A stretch of DNA of 64,000 nucleotides. It comes from CAZOVB01 sp964583095. Lineage in GTDB: Bacteria > Planctomycetota > Phycisphaerae > SM23-33. Positions 1-9,026 of the stretch are shown here, piece by piece. The stretch is from assembly GCA_964583095.1 (NCBI GenBank), contig CAZOVB010000023.1:6580-70579 (forward strand), read 5' to 3'. The translations under genes and the position numbers were made by a program. Positions within the stretch are counted from its first letter, which is position 1. Each line of letters starts with the position of its first letter. A model generated the notes under the pieces. The model was not told where the DNA came from. It did no database searches and was given only the letters and a program-made list of their open reading frames with translations.

Positions 1-307
1 GGCCGCCATGAACCGTCTTGTAGAGCTCCGCTACCGTCTCTCGCAGCTCATCGCAGTCGGGCACGGCCAGGAGCATCTGCTTGCATAGTTCCAGCAGGGC
101 CGGGGGCTTGAGCAGGGATTTCTGTTCTTCCATGGCCAGCCCAGCCAGGGCTTGAGCTGTGTCGGAATGTCCCTTTTCCATCAGCGCAACGAGGACTTCC
201 CTGGCCTCGTCAGGGGCCATGGGTTTCTCGACAGCCTCCATCCATGCCGCCTCGACACTGCGGGTGTCATTGCCGGCAATGGCCTTTATCAGTTGACGCA
301 CCTTCAT
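1..307 (-). CDS. unidentified protein, N-terminal part only (runs off the window)
   Basis: An open frame reads leftward from ATG at 307 to the window edge without a stop, giving about 102 residues that begin MKVRQLIKAIAGND. A good Shine-Dalgarno (GGAAGGA) lies about 5 bases upstream, which fixes the start. The visible part is hydrophilic and looks all-helical, rich in Leu, Ala and Glu, with no signal peptide or membrane segment. I do not recognise the family. Helical N-terminal extensions of this kind occur on large planctomycete proteins with GreA/GreB-like C-termini, but nothing here proves that. It is divergent from the small membrane protein at 438. Confidence 0.6.
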   Translation of the reverse strand, partial: MKVRQLIKAIAGNDTRSVEAAWMEAVEKPMAPDEAREVLVALMEKGHSDTAQALAGLAMEEQKSLLKPPALLELCKQMLLAVPDCDELRETVAELYKTVHGG

Positions 308-437
308 CCGATTCCTTCCCGATTGGCAAAAGGGGTACTATGACAAATCGCACTCCATTTGTCCACGGTAGGCGCGCAGGATTCACGCCTTTCCTTAAAG
401 GGTTCGCACCCGTACCAGCCAAACGCTATCATTCTAT

Positions 438-629
438 ATGACAGAACATGCACACAATTCGGAAACGAAACTGGATTTCCTTCGCATATTGCCGGCCATT
501 CTGCTGCCTCCCGTGGGCGTAGCCCTGCAAGTAGGCTTCACCCGGCATTTCTGGCTGAACCTGCTGCTGACACTGCTGGGCTATATCCCCGGGATCATTC
601 ACGCGGTGTGGATAATCCTGTCGCGCTGA
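438..629 (+). CDS. YqaE/Pmp3 family small membrane protein
   Basis: This 63-residue protein has two hydrophobic segments (about residues 15-33 and 40-60) and the family pattern LPAILLPPVGVALQVG followed by LLTLLGYIPGIIHAVWII. That is the hallmark of UPF0057/Pmp3 proteolipid-like peptides. Such proteins sit in the cytoplasmic membrane and are linked to salt or stress tolerance; their biochemical role is unsettled. The length is normal for the family. The Shine-Dalgarno before the ATG is weak. It is a single-gene unit, convergent with the beta-helix gene ending at 751. Confidence 0.85.
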   Translation: MTEHAHNSETKLDFLRILPAILLPPVGVALQVGFTRHFWLNLLLTLLGYIPGIIHAVWIILSR

Positions 630-690
630 AATCCCCTGCCTGTCGCGATGAGATCCCTTGAGAGCAGAAAGTAGAAGTCGCCAATAAACG

Positions 691-729
691 ACACGGCCCG
701 GACAGCTGTGATCGCCACCCGGGCCGTGT
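691..729 (-). terminator. hairpin terminator of the 751-4032 gene
   Basis: A perfect 11-bp stem (ACACGGCCCGG with CCGGGCCGTGT) encloses a 17-base loop about 20 bases past the stop of the leftward gene. On that strand it is followed by CGTTTATTGG, a partial U-tract. Confidence 0.75.
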
Positions 730-750
730 TCCCATCATGCGTCTTGCAGG

Positions 751-3700
751 TCAGTCGCCCACATACTCCAGGGCACCGGCATCGCGGCGACCCTTGGGGG
801 CGTTGCCGGCGAAGTCGTACTTCACCGGGCCGGCCTTCTGCCAGGCATACAGCTCGGCGATGTCGGTTTCGGCATCGGAGAGGGTGCCCAGGCAAACCCG
901 CAGGAAGTCGATCGCCCCGCGGAAGTGCTTCTTCTCGGTGTGGTCTGCGCCCACCAGGAAGTCGCTCTTGTTGGACAGCGTCATGTACGGCTCCAGCGGC
1001 GATGCGTCTCCGTGGTTGGAGACCTTCCCGTCCAGGTAGATCGTCAGGCGACGCTGCGTGCGGTCCAGTTCGGCGATCACGTGATGCCACTTGCCGTCGT
1101 TGACGGCCTTGGTGGTGGTCACGTGGACGCGCTTGCCCTGTGAACCGGCCTCGAAACAGACCTTGCCATCGGAATCCAGGAACAGGCGATAGCCGGTGGT
1201 TCCGTCGAACTTGCCGGCCAGGCCGCTGTCGGTGTGGCCCGCTTCGCTGCGGAAGGTCGCTTCGACAAGCAGGTTGGTCGTGTGGACGTCCAAGGTTTTG
1301 CGCGCCTTGGCCGGGTAGCTGATGGTCGAGCCCTGGATCTTCCAGGGGCCCGGAGGCGTCGAGCGGATCTTCTTGCCCACATCGCGCCAGTCAAAGATGA
1401 CATCCTTGGCCATTTTGCCGTGCTCGGCCCTGGCCAGCCGGGACCCGTCAAAGCTCAGGGCACCGGGGGCCCAGTCTTCCGACTCGGACTTTACATAGTC
1501 GCTCACCTCGGCGTTGTTGACCTTCAATTCATGCACAGGCATGCGGTAGTACATGCTGCGGTTGAAGTAGGCCGGGGTGGGGTAGTAGTGGAAGTCCAGC
1601 ACCATCGTCGGGTCGGCGTGGTTGGCATTGAAGTGCCATTCGCCCACGGTTGCATAGAGAGGCCAGGGGACGAAGTACGTCGCACCGGCGTCGATGGCGG
1701 CTGAGCCCCTGGTCGGACGGAAGTCCGCATCTCCGGCCGAGGGCTTGGTCATGTCGGTCGGAATCGCCTTGGCGATCGGCAGGGACGAGACCTTGTGGCC
1801 AAGCTCGGCCAGTCGCAGGGGGTAGTTCTTCATCTGCTTCTCGAGCGTTTCGAGGTCTTCGGCATGCAGGTCCTTCTTGGCGCCCTGCTTGACCGAAGCG
1901 ACCACGCCGGCTTCGCCATCTCCGTGGAAGACGTTGTGTGCGTAGGCCAGTGTGGTGGCTCCGTCGATACCGGATTCCCCGGTGTCGTCCCCGCCGATCA
2001 GCGACGGGTTCCCGCCGTGATTGACGTGGATGAAGCTTCGGTGAATGTTCACGAACAGGTTGCCGATGTAGTCGTTCCGGTTCCCGCTGGTACCGCCGAA
2101 GCCGGTTCCCGACCCGTAGACGGTGTTGTTCGTGAACGGGTTGAGGTACCCGAAGACATTGAAGTACGCGCTGCTGGTGCTGCTGAGCGGGTCTTTCTTG
2201 TCATACGGTTTGGCCCAGGAGATGTTGTTGAAGTTGTAGATCTTGAATCCGGCATCGAGGTAGATCGGGTAGGACAGATTCGTTGTGCCGTTGTTGAAAA
2301 AACCGCCGGGCCAGTGGCCTACCGAATTGCCCAGGATGTTGCTGTAGGACAGGATCGGGCCGTGCTGCCAGAGCGAAAGCCCGCCGTAATCGTTCACGCC
2401 CAGGGCATTGTTCTCGCTCTTGTTGTGGTGGACCAGGATCCGCGTCATGGGCAGATCGTAGCCGACCGTGCCTTTGCCGCCGGCGCCGCCCTGGCTGACG
2501 ATGCCCGAACCCCAGGTCGTATCGATGATGTTTCCGGCCACATGACCCATGGTCGGGAACAGCAGGGACAGCGCCGCAACGTTCGACCAGCGGTGGTCGT
2601 CGTGGCGGTAGAGCCCGGTATTGCGAATGCGGTTGCGGAGCACCTCGCCGTGGATCAGTTTGCCCAGGTTCTGGGTCCGCTTGGTCTTGCCGCCGGCGCC
2701 CTTGAGATGGATGGCCGAACCGCCGTTGATCCAGTTGAAATCGCAGTCATTGACGGCCAGGTAGTCCAGCACCTCGTTGGCTTCGGCGCTGGCGTCGATC
2801 GCGTCGTTGCCGATGTGCTCAAAGACGCAGTTCTTGATCGTGATGCCGGTGCAGCTTCCATCGAGTTGAATCACGTTGGTGCTGCTGAGCCAGTCGGTCC
2901 TGCCGTTGAAGCGGAAGCTCAGGCCGGAGACCTCGATATGGTTCCGGTCGGTGATGTTGAGGACTTCCAGCCCCGAGGCCATCTCGATACGCGTGTCGTT
3001 GGGATTGCGATCCTCGCCCAGGCGGACGAAGAGTCTTGCCCGGTCCCGGTCGTAGTAGAACTCGTTGGGTTGGTCGAGGAACTGGGGCAGGTTCTCAATC
3101 AGGTACCGCGTTCCCGGGTTGACCGGATCGGAACCGTTCTTGTATCGCAGCGTTCCCTTCTGCGGGTCGTAGTCGCCCTTCTGGATGCCCTTTCGATCCG
3201 GCGTGGCGTTGGCGATCACCCAGGCATACTGGCTCCAGAGCGTTCCGCCCTCGAAGTAGTCCGGATCCTTGCCTTTGAGCGCGTCGTCCTGGTACCCGCC
3301 GCCACGCTGGCCCATCCGGCGGAATTCGTCCCAGGTGTTCCAGTGCTGCATGGCGAAGCTGTGGCTCTGAGGCTCCCAGCCGACGTCGCTGGCCAGGTAG
3401 ATATCCTGGATCGTGCCGTCCTTGCGTACTTCGTAAAGAACGGGTTCCATTCGGCCCGGTTTGCCGTCGGGACGCGGGTGCAGGGATACGTCGATGTACC
3501 AGACGGTCTGGCCTTGGGTATCCAACCGTTTGGGGGCATCGGAGGCAGAGGCCTTCTTCCACGTGCCCTGAATGGGCAGGGAGCCGGCGATGACGGCCTG
3601 GCCCTGGCCCCACGAGGGGTCACTGGTCAGTCGGATCGGCTCGGATTTCTTGCCTGAATCATCGGCCCGGAGCAGGACCTGCTCACCCTTTTTCGAGAAA

Positions 3701-4032
3701 ATTCGATAATGCACGCCTCGTTTGAAGACGTAGGTGGCCACGTCGGAAAACGCCTGGGCCTGCCCGGTGGCCCGGGTGTCCCAGGGATGGTGCTTCCAGG
3801 CCTTGGCCTTGGTCTTGCCGTCATTGGCGTCGTCGCCGTTTTCAAAGTCGATGTAGCGAACAACCGAGCCGGCCTGGAATTCAAAGGGCTTTGGAGCCCA
3901 TTCCAGGTTTCCGCTGGCGATAACCTTGGCATGGGGATCGTTCCAGGGGTACTCATCGGCCCGGACCTGCAACGCGCAGGTCGTCACCAACAGGGCTGAA
4001 AAAACGATCTTCAGCAATTGGGATTTCATCAT
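751..4032 (-). CDS. secreted parallel beta-helix / LamG-like protein (paralogue 1 of 4)
   Basis: An exported protein of 1093 residues. Start chosen at 4032 because AAGGAG lies about 8 bases upstream and a clear signal peptide follows (MMKSQLLKIVFSALLVTTCA, cleavage near ALQVRA); the open frame extends 29 codons further without support. Layout: conserved N-terminal region (about 25-250) with VRYID, GDD and WKHHPWD; a central region (about 340-650) of short beta-strand repeats rich in Asn/Gly turns, typical of right-handed parallel beta-helices; the motif FVPWPLYATVGEW near 790; and a C-terminal LamG/concanavalin-like domain (about 900-1090) with DGKWHHV and YLDGK, ending RDAGALE. Three paralogues lie at 19952, 26174 and 29446. 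Beta-helix folds are common in polysaccharide lyases and glycosidases and LamG domains bind glycans, so a carbohydrate role is inferred; no catalytic residue is identified. Divergent from an MFS gene. Confidence 0.85.
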   Translation of the reverse strand: MMKSQLLKIVFSALLVTTCALQVRADEYPWNDPHAKVIASGNLEWAPKPFEFQAGSVVRYIDFENGDDANDGKTKAKAWKHHPWDTRATGQAQAFSDVATYVFKRGVHYRIFSKKGEQVLLRADDSGKKSEPIRLTSDPSWGQGQAVIAGSLPIQGTWKKASASDAPKRLDTQGQTVWYIDVSLHPRPDGKPGRMEPVLYEVRKDGTIQDIYLASDVGWEPQSHSFAMQHWNTWDEFRRMGQRGGGYQDDALKGKDPDYFEGGTLWSQYAWVIANATPDRKGIQKGDYDPQKGTLRYKNGSDPVNPGTRYLIENLPQFLDQPNEFYYDRDRARLFVRLGEDRNPNDTRIEMASGLEVLNITDRNHIEVSGLSFRFNGRTDWLSSTNVIQLDGSCTGITIKNCVFEHIGNDAIDASAEANEVLDYLAVNDCDFNWINGGSAIHLKGAGGKTKRTQNLGKLIHGEVLRNRIRNTGLYRHDDHRWSNVAALSLLFPTMGHVAGNIIDTTWGSGIVSQGGAGGKGTVGYDLPMTRILVHHNKSENNALGVNDYGGLSLWQHGPILSYSNILGNSVGHWPGGFFNNGTTNLSYPIYLDAGFKIYNFNNISWAKPYDKKDPLSSTSSAYFNVFGYLNPFTNNTVYGSGTGFGGTSGNRNDYIGNLFVNIHRSFIHVNHGGNPSLIGGDDTGESGIDGATTLAYAHNVFHGDGEAGVVASVKQGAKKDLHAEDLETLEKQMKNYPLRLAELGHKVSSLPIAKAIPTDMTKPSAGDADFRPTRGSAAIDAGATYFVPWPLYATVGEWHFNANHADPTMVLDFHYYPTPAYFNRSMYYRMPVHELKVNNAEVSDYVKSESEDWAPGALSFDGSRLARAEHGKMAKDVIFDWRDVGKKIRSTPPGPWKIQGSTISYPAKARKTLDVHTTNLLVEATFRSEAGHTDSGLAGKFDGTTGYRLFLDSDGKVCFEAGSQGKRVHVTTTKAVNDGKWHHVIAELDRTQRRLTIYLDGKVSNHGDASPLEPYMTLSNKSDFLVGADHTEKKHFRGAIDFLRVCLGTLSDAETDIAELYAWQKAGPVKYDFAGNAPKGRRDAGALEYVGD

Positions 4033-4158
4033 AGAGAGTCTCCTTAACGGGTTTCTGTAACATTTATACACCGCCGGGGCATCCGAGTTCCGGGTGAATC
4101 GAGATTCTCCGCAAATCATTTCGATGGGAATAGCGTTTTACCCGCTCTGCACGCATGC

Positions 4159-4164
4159 TATTGT
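4159..4164 (+). promoter_or_regulatory. extended -10 box of the MFS gene, apparently leaderless
   Basis: TGC-TATTGT is an extended -10 that ends 8 bases before the ATG at 4173. There is no Shine-Dalgarno between them, so transcription would begin at or next to the start codon. The -35 candidate (TTTTAC, 17 bases upstream) is weak. Confidence 0.35.
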
Positions 4165-4172
4165 GATGCGCC

Positions 4173-5495
4173 ATGCCCACCGACGCAGTGCCCGAAACGA
4201 TCCCGCTGGACCCGCAGACGCAGCGCAAGGGCATGCGCCTCGCCTATGCGGGACAGAGCGTGGGGGTAATCTTCTCGCAGTTGATCGCAAACGCCGGCGT
4301 CGGGGCGCTGCTGGTAAAGCATCTGGGCGGAAGCGACACCCTGGCGATGCTGCTGGGGAGCATGTTCGGCCTGGCCGCCGGCGTGCAGCTTCCCGTCTCC
4401 CTGCTGGTGCATCCCAGAAAGGGCAAGCGGTTTCTGCTGCGCTGCTGGGCGATTTCGGCGGGAGTGACCCTCCTGGCGGGAATTGTGCCTTTCGTTCTGG
4501 GCAGGACGACGCTCAGCGCCCGCGTGCTGGTAGGGCTGCTCATGCTGGCCATCCTGTTCCGTCAGCTCGGATCGACGTTCTGGTTTCCACTGCTCCATGA
4601 CGTGGTTCCCGAGCAGCGCAGGGGGAGGTTCTTCGGGACCCTTCGGGCCTGCTGGTCCTCTTCCCTGTTCGCCGCGACGCTGACCACCGGCTGGTGGCTG
4701 GGCCAGGAACCTGAAACATGGAGGTTCCAGGCAGTGATTTTCGCAGGGGCGGGGCTGATTCTGCTTCGCAATGTGTTCGTGGCCAAGATCCCCCAGGCGA
4801 CGCACCTGGACGATCAGCATGACGATTTCGGCAACTGGCGGCGTCACATTCGAAGATTCCTGGCCAGACCCGAGGTCGTCGGCTTCTGCCTCTACATGAT
4901 CGGACTGGGCTTCTGCGCCGGCTTCCTCAAACAGCCCCTGGTGCTGATGATGAAGCAACTGGGCCTGGCCACGCGGGACAACGTCATCCTTTTTGCCTTC
5001 CCGATCCTCGGGATGGTCCTGTCCCTGATGGTGGGGGGCAGGCTGATCGACGCGATCGGCACGCGGAGAGTCTATTTCATGGCCCACCTGGCCCTGTGCG
5101 CCGTCAGCCTGGCCGTGGTGGGCGTGACGCTGCTGCCCCTGGAAACCGCCCGGTGGCTCCTGGCCGGTTTGCTCGTCCTGGCCGGCGGGGTCGGGGCGGT
5201 GATCGGCCTGGCTACGACCGCCCAGTTCTTCCACTTTGCCCCGCTGCAGGGAAGGGCGTTCTTCCTTTCGGTCGCCCAGATCATGATCCTGATGGGCCCG
5301 GCGACCTCGGCACTGCTGGCCGGGGGGATCAGCGACGCCCTGGGGCCGCAATGGCGGTTTAATATCCGGGGCGCTTCACTCAATATCTTCCAGCTGATGC
5401 TGGGCCTCTCGGGCGGGGCGCTACTGGTGCTGCTCCTTGCGCTTCGGTGGGTAGAGGATGTTCACCCGGCCCGAGAGGCGCCTGCGGAGCGGTAG
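4173..5495 (+). CDS. MFS transporter
   Basis: A 440-residue integral membrane protein with about 12 hydrophobic segments in two halves separated by a charged central stretch (near 205-225, IPQATHLDDQ), the usual major facilitator layout and length. The loop after the second helix carries HPRKGKR, in the position of the MFS basic loop motif. The substrate cannot be read from sequence. It is divergently arranged with the beta-helix/LamG gene ending at 4032, so import of a sugar or oligosaccharide is a reasonable guess only. The start lacks a Shine-Dalgarno and lies just after a -10 box. A second, dissimilar MFS gene is at 33494. Confidence 0.85.
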   Translation: MPTDAVPETIPLDPQTQRKGMRLAYAGQSVGVIFSQLIANAGVGALLVKHLGGSDTLAMLLGSMFGLAAGVQLPVSLLVHPRKGKRFLLRCWAISAGVTLLAGIVPFVLGRTTLSARVLVGLLMLAILFRQLGSTFWFPLLHDVVPEQRRGRFFGTLRACWSSSLFAATLTTGWWLGQEPETWRFQAVIFAGAGLILLRNVFVAKIPQATHLDDQHDDFGNWRRHIRRFLARPEVVGFCLYMIGLGFCAGFLKQPLVLMMKQLGLATRDNVILFAFPILGMVLSLMVGGRLIDAIGTRRVYFMAHLALCAVSLAVVGVTLLPLETARWLLAGLLVLAGGVGAVIGLATTAQFFHFAPLQGRAFFLSVAQIMILMGPATSALLAGGISDALGPQWRFNIRGASLNIFQLMLGLSGGALLVLLLALRWVEDVHPAREAPAER

Positions 5496-5536
5496 GCCAT
5501 CCCTGCCACGGCGATCGGATTTCTGAACATGCCGTG

Positions 5537-5565
5537 TAGACACTTCTGGCCGGCGAACGTAGAAT
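5537..5565 (+). promoter_or_regulatory. sigma-70-like promoter of the kinase gene
   Basis: TAGACA at 5537-5542, a 17-base spacer, and TAGAAT at 5560-5565; both boxes match consensus at 5 of 6 positions. The predicted leader of about 27 bases contains the GGAG ribosome site at 5587-5590. Confidence 0.6.
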
Positions 5566-5598
5566 CTCAACCCTTCAGCGTGAGCCGGAGTGTGATCT

Positions 5599-8500
5599 GT
5601 GGCAGAGAAGAACGACAACCCGATGGGGGACGAAAACCCCTGGCAATGGGAGATGCCCATCAGCGATATCTTGTCCGGCGCAGGCGGCGCCCGGATATCG
5701 AGGGAGGATCCGGAGGCTTCCAGCCGGACCGTCCATGGTCGTATCGAGGGCTATGAGATTCTCCAGCGTCTGGGCGAGGGGGGCATGGGAACCGTCTGGC
5801 GCGCCCGTCAGGAGCGTACCAACCGCCTGGTCGCCCTGAAACTCCTCAAGCAGAGCCCGGGAGGATCTTCAAAGCTCCAGGCCCGTTTCGAGCGCGAGGT
5901 GGAGTTGGCCGCCCGCCTGGAGCATCCGAATATCGCCCGCGTCTATGCTTCCGGTGTCTCATACGGCGTCTACTATTACGCGATGCAACTGGTCAAGGGG
6001 CGCCCCCTGGATCGGTATGTCCGCGAAGCCTTTCTGACCCGGAGGCAGTGCCTGGAGTTGCTCTCCAAGGTCTGCCATGCCCTTCAGCATGCCCACCAGC
6101 GTGGGGTGATCCATCGGGATCTCAAGCCTTCCAACATTCTTGTGGATGAACGGGGCGAGCCCTCGATTCTCGATTTCGGCCTGGCCAAGGCTCTCCAGGA
6201 AGCCAGTGTCGGAAAAACCGTTACGGTGGATGGAAACATCGCGGGAACGCCGGCCTACATGTCTCCCGAACAGGCGGCGGGAAAGGTCGATCAGATCGAT
6301 ACCCGAACCGACGTCTACAGCCTGGGGGTGATCATGTACGAGTTGTTGGTTGGAACTCATCCCCACGGCCGGACCGAGAGCGGCTACGCGCTGATGCGGC
6401 GGGTAGCGGAGGAGGAGGTCTCGCGTCCCCGCAACCATGACAGAAAGATCGACTCGGAGCTGGAGTCTTTGCTTCTCAAAGCCCTGGCCCGGCAAGCCGA
6501 AGAACGGTACGCCTCGGCTGGAGACCTGGCCCAGGACATCGACAACTACCTGGCCGGCGAGCCGCTCCAGGCCCGCAAGGCCACCACGGTGTACTTCCTC
6601 CGCAAACGAATCCGCAAACACCTGCTGCCGGTTCTGGCCGTGGCGACGGGTATGGTTCTGCTGGCCGGGGTGGCGACGTACTCTTTTCTCAGAATTCAGA
6701 ACGAGCGAAATGTCGCCCTCTACGAAAGGAAGGTGGCGCGCGATTCATTGGGGGTGGTGAAGCTCAATTCTTCGCTGGTTCCCCTGGACGAGGCCGGTCT
6801 CGAACAGCAGGGACGCAACATCCAGAGCCTCGAAGCCTTCCTGAGAGCCCAGGAAGGCAACGTATACCTGGAGCAGGTCGCTGAGCAGACGCGTTTGCAG
6901 AAGAAGACCCTCGCAGAGGAGATTCAGCGGTTGCTTGAGCTGGATCAGGGCGACCGGATTCTGGAGGCCTACCGCAGCGACGGCGTTTTTGCACGGGTGT
7001 ACCGCTCCCTGCTGGAGCAGCCGGAGCGCAGCGCGTTGCGAAGCAGGTGCCTCTCGTATTTTCGGGCGAAGCTTTTGTTTCCTCCTTTGCGGGGCCGGGG
7101 AAGACAGTTGGTCGATGCCCTGCATGTACTCGAAAATCTGGACAGGGGGACAGATCGGTTGCAACGAGTTCGCGAAAAGCTCAAAGAGCAGTTGGATCGC
7201 CTGCCCATCGTGCTGGAGGAAAACTACGATGATCTCCCCGCCGGCAGCAATGACACGGGCTGGCAATGGATCCAGGGCCCCCGGGATGCCCGGATCGTCG
7301 GCTCCTCCCGCGCCTATGCTCTTACCGGGAGCACGAGCTCTGCCTCTACCGCGGTTCGGCCTGTTCCGGCCGAGGGAGACGTCACGGTCGTAAGGGCGCG
7401 CGTGCGTTTCTCGGCCTCGGACCTGGGTTCACCGGAGTTCTTCTCCGGCTGGCTGACGCTCAAGAATGCACAGAAGCGCATGATCGGCGGCGTGCTGGCC
7501 GAGCAGGGCCGCTTTGTGGCCCACTGCGGAAGCGCGAAGGTCCCGCTGGGTATCGAGGCCCGGATCGACCGGTGGTACCAGATCGAGCTTCGCTATTACC
7601 TGCAGCGGGGGGGGTTCGATGTCTGGATAGACGGGCGGTTGATCCGGGAGGAGCTATCCAGCCCGAAAGGTGCGGGGCAGGTTCGGTTCATCGACGCGAT
7701 GACCCGTTCGGCCAGGATTGAGATCGATGATCTTGTCGTGCGTTCGGGTAACGGGCCTCTGAAGACGGATGCAGGTCCGGTCATACCGCACATCCCGGAG
7801 AACAAGGCCGGCCTTCAACTGGTCGGGGGACAGGAGCTTGGCCACCGCAGTCTGCTGGTACATGATTTCCACTCCGACGGAGTGACGGACGTGCTGGTGG
7901 GAAAATATCCCGGCCGCGGAGAACTGGACCTGTATCGCGTAAGCCAGGATCTTTCCTTTGTGCGTGTCAAAACAATTCAGGAGGACAGCGTCCGTTGGCT
8001 GGACCCGGCAGGCGCCCTGGGCGATCGACTGCTGCTGTGGGGGACCGCTCGTTTCGATGAGGAGAAAACCCATCTGCATCATGTTTCGCTGCGGATCATG
8101 GAAGTTGGGCCTGAGTTCCAGCTTGAAGAACTCTTCTCCAGGGAATACCGGTTTGCCACCTGGTTTGATTTCGCTCCGATTCATCTGCCCCAGGATCGCA
8201 GGGGCTTTGTCGCCGGGTTCAAGGAGTATGTCCGTGGAATCGAGGTGTTTAAGCCGACCCCCGATGGGGGAATCGCACCGTCGGGGCTGATTCAGCAGGA
8301 GCCCAGGCCCAGTGACGTAACATCCGTCTGCGCATTTGATTTCGACGCGGACGGTGATGAGGACATCGCAGCCGGCCTGGGGTGCTGGACGCACTACACA
8401 CCGGTTATCTACGAAATGGAGAATGGGAAGGTGGTCGGGAACCGGATGCTCGATGAGCTTTCGGGAATCCCCTGGCTGGCGCTGGCGAAGGTCGATCAGA

Positions 8501-8913
8501 CCGAAGCGTATCTTGCTTCGGCTGTGGAGAAGAGCCACCTCAGCGACGGAACGAACCTGAAAGGTCACGGTCTGACCATCTGGCGATTCCAGCAGGGAAG
8601 CATGGAGAGGATCTACCATGAAACCGGCGATTGTTACACTCCCAGCAGTGGAACACTGGCCGGGGAACCCGTTCTGGCGGTGCCCTTTCAGGTTTTGAAG
8701 GGAAGCACCGGGGAGGAAAGCATCTGGAAGGTCCGCCTGTACCGCCTGAAGGGATCGGAGGTCGAAGAGATTTTCACAGCTGACTTCTCAGCCTATCCCG
8801 GGCAGCGTTGCATTCCGGAACTGGTGGAGCTTGACGGCGACGCCGACAGCGAGTTGATAATCCGAATTGACGACAAGCGGATTCTCCTGCTCGACAGACG
8901 CCGGATGCACTGA
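5599..8913 (+). CDS. transmembrane Ser/Thr protein kinase with large extracytoplasmic sensor domain
   Basis: A PknB-type receptor kinase of 1104 residues. The kinase domain (about 52-320) is complete: glycine loop GEGGMGTVW, ATP lysine in ALKLLK (K81), catalytic loop HRDLKPSN (D174, N179), DFGLAK (D192), and GTPAYMSPEQ. One membrane helix follows (about 341-365). The remaining ~735 residues should lie outside the cytoplasm: a helical stretch to about 530, a concanavalin/LamG-like section near 540-720 (VWIDGRL), then repeats resembling FG-GAP/VCBS beta-propeller blades (DFHSDGVTDVLVG, DFDADGDEDIAAG, ELDGDADSELIIR). The start is GTG with GGAG 8 bases upstream; an in-frame ATG at 5623 is an alternative. 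Kinases of this form are abundant in planctomycetes; the signal sensed is unknown. Confidence 0.9.
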   Translation: MAEKNDNPMGDENPWQWEMPISDILSGAGGARISREDPEASSRTVHGRIEGYEILQRLGEGGMGTVWRARQERTNRLVALKLLKQSPGGSSKLQARFEREVELAARLEHPNIARVYASGVSYGVYYYAMQLVKGRPLDRYVREAFLTRRQCLELLSKVCHALQHAHQRGVIHRDLKPSNILVDERGEPSILDFGLAKALQEASVGKTVTVDGNIAGTPAYMSPEQAAGKVDQIDTRTDVYSLGVIMYELLVGTHPHGRTESGYALMRRVAEEEVSRPRNHDRKIDSELESLLLKALARQAEERYASAGDLAQDIDNYLAGEPLQARKATTVYFLRKRIRKHLLPVLAVATGMVLLAGVATYSFLRIQNERNVALYERKVARDSLGVVKLNSSLVPLDEAGLEQQGRNIQSLEAFLRAQEGNVYLEQVAEQTRLQKKTLAEEIQRLLELDQGDRILEAYRSDGVFARVYRSLLEQPERSALRSRCLSYFRAKLLFPPLRGRGRQLVDALHVLENLDRGTDRLQRVREKLKEQLDRLPIVLEENYDDLPAGSNDTGWQWIQGPRDARIVGSSRAYALTGSTSSASTAVRPVPAEGDVTVVRARVRFSASDLGSPEFFSGWLTLKNAQKRMIGGVLAEQGRFVAHCGSAKVPLGIEARIDRWYQIELRYYLQRGGFDVWIDGRLIREELSSPKGAGQVRFIDAMTRSARIEIDDLVVRSGNGPLKTDAGPVIPHIPENKAGLQLVGGQELGHRSLLVHDFHSDGVTDVLVGKYPGRGELDLYRVSQDLSFVRVKTIQEDSVRWLDPAGALGDRLLLWGTARFDEEKTHLHHVSLRIMEVGPEFQLEELFSREYRFATWFDFAPIHLPQDRRGFVAGFKEYVRGIEVFKPTPDGGIAPSGLIQQEPRPSDVTSVCAFDFDADGDEDIAAGLGCWTHYTPVIYEMENGKVVGNRMLDELSGIPWLALAKVDQTEAYLASAVEKSHLSDGTNLKGHGLTIWRFQQGSMERIYHETGDCYTPSSGTLAGEPVLAVPFQVLKGSTGEESIWKVRLYRLKGSEVEEIFTADFSAYPGQRCIPELVELDGDADSELIIRIDDKRILLLDRRRMH

Positions 8914-8991
8914 GCTTCCCTTGGGGGGGTGGACCCCTGTTCGATAACTGATTCCATGCGAGGTCTCGCAGGAGACTCGGCAAGGCAACGG

Positions 8992-9020
8992 TTGGCCCGG
9001 GAGGAAACAGTTCGTACAAT
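8992..9020 (+). promoter_or_regulatory. promoter of the BatA-like gene, leaderless arrangement
   Basis: TTGGCC at 8992-8997, a 17-base spacer and TACAAT at 9015-9020. The ATG at 9027 is exactly where transcription would be expected to begin. The only GGAGGA sequence lies inside the promoter spacer, too far upstream to act as a ribosome site. Confidence 0.5.
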
Positions 9021-9026
9021 CCCCCC

